Shown: positions 61,214 through 64,000 of the stretch, in pieces
How the letters are laid out: every line of letters begins with the position of its first letter
How positions within the stretch are numbered: position 1 is the stretch's first letter
Assembly (NCBI GenBank): GCA_965222705.1
Contig: CBDCUO010000023.1
Span: 223,790 to 287,789 of the forward strand
DNA from: JAFMDF01 sp965222705
GTDB lineage: Bacteria; Bacteroidota; Bacteroidia; Chitinophagales; Saprospiraceae
Direction: 5' to 3'
Length of the DNA: 64,000 nucleotides
Notes under the pieces: model-generated
Told to the model about the DNA's origin: nothing
Database searches by the model: none
Seen by the model: the letters and a program-made list of their open reading frames with translations, nothing else
Position numbers and translations under genes: made by a program

Positions 61214-61975
61214 ATGAAATGTTACATTTCTATTCTCTTTGTTATTATTCAGGTTTTGGGAAGCCATGCACAAATATCGACATCAAGAGTAGTTTACCAT
61301 GCAAAACATCATTTTCCTGGATCGAACGTTTTCAATGGAAAAAACACGTTACATTTTAATAAGGAGCATAGCATTTTTATTCATAATAATTACCCCATTG
61401 GAAATAATGTTATAGAGACTGAAAGTAATGTCATTACTGTTGAAGTAGGTGATAAGGAAGGATTTCCTGTTTATGTAGATATGACCAAATCTAAGATTTA
61501 TAGCAAGGTAAAAGGAGCTATGGGGGGATACTCATTAGTAATACTTGAGGAGCAATTGGATACCATTAATTGGGTTTTGACGGGGGAACAAAAAAAAATA
61601 AAAGAATACCATTGTTTGGGAGCCAAAACAAAATACGAAGGTAGAGAATATGAAGTTTGGTTTACTCCTGATATTCCAGTGCCTTTCGGTCCTTACCGTT
61701 TAAGAGGGCTACCCGGTTTGATTCTTGAGGCAAACTCATTGGATAATAAAGTAAATTGGAAATTTGTAGGATATGAATCTAAAACTACTGAACCTTATAA
61801 ATTAGTAACACCTTCTAATGGAGATAAACTTACTTGGGAAGAATTTGTAACTGCTAAAATTAACTACAAAATTCAGATGGAAAGCCGAAGCAATGATGAA
61901 TATACGATAACCATTAGAAATGGAAATCCTAATTTTTATATTGAAAAAGGCAAATTCAGTATTTATAAAGAATGA
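61214..61975 (+). CDS. GLPGLI-family secreted protein
   Basis: 253 residues with the signal peptide MKCYISILFVIIQVLGSHAQ. The family motif appears as PFGPYRLRGLPGLILEANSL (about 158-177), and the preceding YEVWFTPDIPVPFGP is also typical. The function of GLPGLI proteins is unknown; they are often beside outer-membrane receptors with a carboxypeptidase-regulatory domain, as here. The gene and its surroundings are more AT-rich than the rest of the window, hinting at transfer. Confidence 0.88.
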   Translation: MKCYISILFVIIQVLGSHAQISTSRVVYHAKHHFPGSNVFNGKNTLHFNKEHSIFIHNNYPIGNNVIETESNVITVEVGDKEGFPVYVDMTKSKIYSKVKGAMGGYSLVILEEQLDTINWVLTGEQKKIKEYHCLGAKTKYEGREYEVWFTPDIPVPFGPYRLRGLPGLILEANSLDNKVNWKFVGYESKTTEPYKLVTPSNGDKLTWEEFVTAKINYKIQMESRSNDEYTITIRNGNPNFYIEKGKFSIYKE

Positions 61976-62005
61976 GTCAAGATACAATACAGTGCAGAGT
62001 TACCA

Positions 62006-62198
62006 AGGCATGATAAAATAATAAACTTACATTCTTTGACTCTCCCTTTTTCCACATGCTGCGTTGAAAAGCCATAGGCTGTCGTTCTTTGTGCTTCCAG
62101 CACAAGCTGGACGGATGCGCTGCATCGCTTATGTTTTCGCCTTGCCTGATGAAAAAATAACTTTTTCAAAAAGCGCAATTTATTAATTCATCATGCCT
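62006..62198. repeat. 193-bp segment with 20-bp imperfect terminal inverted repeats
   Basis: The left end 62006-62025 (AGGCATGATAAAATAATAAA) and the complement of the right end 62179-62198 match at 18 of 20 positions. The interior is GC-richer than the neighbouring genes and contains the palindromic GATGCGCTGCATCGCT. It has no convincing gene. It lies between the GLPGLI gene and the outer-membrane receptor gene and could be a non-autonomous mobile element or a large terminator hairpin. Confidence 0.45.
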
Positions 62199-62205
62199 AA
62201 TCGAA

Positions 62206-64000
62206 ATGTTTCGACTATTAAAAATACCATTTTCACTTATTTTTATTTGTTGTTTCTGGTGTATGAGTGCACAAGATGATTGGAATATTTATGGAAAAAT
62301 TTCTGATGAAAATACTCCATTATCATTTGCTACTGTTTATGCAACTACAAAAAATATTGATTCTATACAGCAAAAAATATTATCATTCACCACTACGGAC
62401 GAAAAGGGATATTTTTCATTAATAATTGATGAAAACTTATCGGAAATAACACTTGTTTGTAATTACCTTGGGTACGAAAAAAAAGAGGTATTCGTTTCTA
62501 GAAGTACTAAAATGCCTTTGCATATTACAATGCAATTTCAAAACAATGACTTAAAAGAGGTTATTGTTACTGAGCAAAAATTACCTACTCAAACACATGG
62601 TGACACTATCGTTTATAATGTTAACCGTTTCAGAGATTCTACGGAAGTAACTGTTGAGGATTTGCTTAGGAAATTGCCGGGTGTAGAAGTCGAAAGTAAC
62701 GGAGAAATAAAAGTTGGAGGAAAAGCTATTAAAAAATTTTTGATAGAGGGTACAGATATGTTTGGTAGGCAATATACAATTGGGTCAAAAAATATTTCTG
62801 CGGAGTATATTGAATCTATAGAAGTGATTGACCATTATCAAGAAAGTCAAGTCTTAAAAAATATTTCTCAATCCGAAGCTATTGTACTTAACTTAAAGTT
62901 AAAAGAAAATGCTAAAAATATCCTATCAGGTAATTATAAAATAGGGACAGGATATGGTGGGGAGGGAAAAGTTGATTGCGATGCTAACATGTTTTTCATT
63001 AGTAAAAAACAAAAACTCCTATGGATTAGTAATAATGGAAATACGGGAACACAATATGGATTAGAAGAATTAAAATATACATATCAATTTGAAGCTAACG
63101 ATAAACTTACCGACCCTATTCAAAATATACCTACCTTTACTACTGGTATGCGAACAAATGATTTGGGTTTTAGAAAGGTATTCATGGATAATTCTTTGAA
63201 TACTTTTAACACGTTGCGAAGTTTTTATGACTTTGAAAAAAACATAAAGTTGAAAGCTAATATTACTTACCTAGCCCAAAAGGAGAAGCAACAAGCTTTT
63301 GAGAAGGCGACCTTTTTATATCAAACAGACAATTATGATAGAAATGTTGAGCAAAATGTTAACTTTAAAAACCGTCTGGCGCAGTTAGATTTTAGGTTTA
63401 GCTATTTACACCCTTCTCATACCAATTCTTTAGATTTTTATTTATTATTGGACCAGAATATTCATAAGGGGGCTCAAGGAAACAGCAGCTTAACCAATAA
63501 TAATCTTTTTTCTAATGAAAGCGAGATAAGGCTGAAAAAAAGGAACCTACTTGTATCATCTACATTTACTCATCGATTGAGTTCTAAAAGTGCATTATTG
63601 TTTTCTGGGAAATATAGTTATACTAAAATGCCTGAAATTCTATTGAGTAATAATGGAGATATTTTGGAGCTATTATCTTTTAAAGATAACGTTCAAAGTC
63701 TTCAGCAAAATTTAGATTTCCAAAATGAAATTCTGGCATTTTCAGCAGCCTACACCCATCGCTTTAAGTCCTTCCTTTTTGAGACTTCTTCAAAAATTCA
63801 AAATTCTAATATTAGTTTTTTCAATTATTGGGAAGGCAGAGACCCAAATCATATCGAAGCTTTATCAATGGCATCGGCATTAGTAGAAAATCAAAAAAAT
63901 TGGTTAGCTTACTATGATATCACTTTGACGAAAACTTTCTCCAGTAGCACTAACGCAAATATAAGTGGCTCTTTTTTTTATCAAAGTGTAGGTGAAAAAA
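62206..64000 (+). CDS. TonB-dependent receptor-like outer-membrane protein, partial
   Basis: 598 codons are open from the ATG at 62206 to the end of the window; the C-terminus lies outside. Signal peptide MFRLLKIPFSLIFICCFWCM then SAQ. A carboxypeptidase-regulatory-like domain follows (WNIYGKISDENTPLSFATVY, with VCNYLGYEKKEVF), then a plug-like domain (STEVTVEDLLRKLPGVEVES, NISAEYIESIEVIDHYQESQ) and the first barrel strands. The protein belongs to the receptor-like type paired with GLPGLI proteins, which is encoded just upstream. Ligand and need for TonB are unknown. Confidence 0.87.
   Translation, partial: MFRLLKIPFSLIFICCFWCMSAQDDWNIYGKISDENTPLSFATVYATTKNIDSIQQKILSFTTTDEKGYFSLIIDENLSEITLVCNYLGYEKKEVFVSRSTKMPLHITMQFQNNDLKEVIVTEQKLPTQTHGDTIVYNVNRFRDSTEVTVEDLLRKLPGVEVESNGEIKVGGKAIKKFLIEGTDMFGRQYTIGSKNISAEYIESIEVIDHYQESQVLKNISQSEAIVLNLKLKENAKNILSGNYKIGTGYGGEGKVDCDANMFFISKKQKLLWISNNGNTGTQYGLEELKYTYQFEANDKLTDPIQNIPTFTTGMRTNDLGFRKVFMDNSLNTFNTLRSFYDFEKNIKLKANITYLAQKEKQQAFEKATFLYQTDNYDRNVEQNVNFKNRLAQLDFRFSYLHPSHTNSLDFYLLLDQNIHKGAQGNSSLTNNNLFSNESEIRLKKRNLLVSSTFTHRLSSKSALLFSGKYSYTKMPEILLSNNGDILELLSFKDNVQSLQQNLDFQNEILAFSAAYTHRFKSFLFETSSKIQNSNISFFNYWEGRDPNHIEALSMASALVENQKNWLAYYDITLTKTFSSSTNANISGSFFYQSVGEK

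Noticed and set aside
61963..62178. A 71-codon minus-strand open frame after the GLPGLI gene
   Set aside because: It lies within the inverted-repeat element, has no recognisable domain, and its position is better explained by the repeat.
1..64000. rRNA, tRNA, riboswitch and transposase genes
   Set aside because: I looked for tRNA cloverleaf ends, rRNA landmarks, common riboswitch cores and DDE or tyrosine recombinase motifs and found none that I could support.

Overview
This is a contiguous piece of an AT-rich bacterial chromosome (roughly 40% GC by eye) from the phylum Bacteroidota. The evidence for the phylum is: the gene order of the ribosomal cluster (secY-map-infA-rpmJ-rpsM-rpsK-rpsD-rpoA-rplQ, with no adk); three secreted proteins carrying type IX secretion (T9SS) C-terminal sorting domains; outer-membrane TonB-type receptors with a carboxypeptidase-regulatory-like N-terminal domain; a GLPGLI-family protein; promoter -7 boxes of the form TAnnTTTG; and start codons without clear Shine-Dalgarno sequences. 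A Saprospiria-like lineage is possible, but this is a guess.

Layout. 1-16,264: the S10-spc-alpha ribosomal supercluster, from the 3' end of rplC to rplQ, all on the plus strand, closed by a 16-bp perfect hairpin. Zinc-free forms of S14 and L36 are used. L22 and L17 have acidic C-terminal tails and S3 has an Arg/Gly-rich tail. 16,613-21,294: a T9SS-secreted beta-helix-like protein followed by a TonB-dependent receptor. 21,420-28,785: a small secreted protein, RecQ helicase, a zinc-ribbon protein, an Rrf2-type Fe-S regulator with a promoter/operator region, a di-haem cytochrome-c peroxidase lipoprotein and a DUF2652-type protein. 29,014-30,614: ATP-dependent PEP carboxykinase broken by two single-base insertions. 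30,853-33,902: two stand-alone CBS-pair proteins followed by a GCS2-type glutamate-cysteine ligase-like enzyme fused to a CBS pair. 33,973-41,361: DoxX, a membrane glycosyltransferase, an S9 peptidase, a DUF3604 protein and a coiled-coil lipoprotein. 41,603-45,018: a MEST-like alpha/beta hydrolase, then phosphatidylcholine synthase divergent from a sodium symporter closely resembling the animal choline transporter CHT1, together a likely choline-to-phosphatidylcholine module. 45,255-50,716: a zinc metallopeptidase and a 1350-residue T9SS-secreted thrombospondin-type-3 repeat protein with near-identical 399-bp cassettes. 50,896-53,930: a small hypothetical protein and a compact restriction-modification-like pair (beta-class DNA methyltransferase plus a small PD-(D/E)XK-like protein). 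54,112-60,793: a PQQ-type sugar dehydrogenase with sorting domain, an exported PLP enzyme, an M20 amidohydrolase, a potassium channel with a zinc-ribbon tail, a frameshifted sterol desaturase and a two-domain Fe-S protein. 60,906-64,000: a truncated sodium:solute symporter abutting a more AT-rich GLPGLI plus TonB-like receptor module that runs off the window.

No rRNA, tRNA, CRISPR array or transposase gene was found. Small non-coding repeats are present: a two-copy ~95-bp intergenic repeat (25,222-25,315 and 45,114-45,218), GGCTTTAGC hairpins, and two elements bounded by 18-20-bp inverted repeats (31,740-31,913 and 62,006-62,198). The strongest leads are the choline/phosphatidylcholine module, the CBS/GCS2-CBS cluster, the compact methyltransferase-nuclease pair and the homopolymer frameshifts in pckA and the sterol desaturase.
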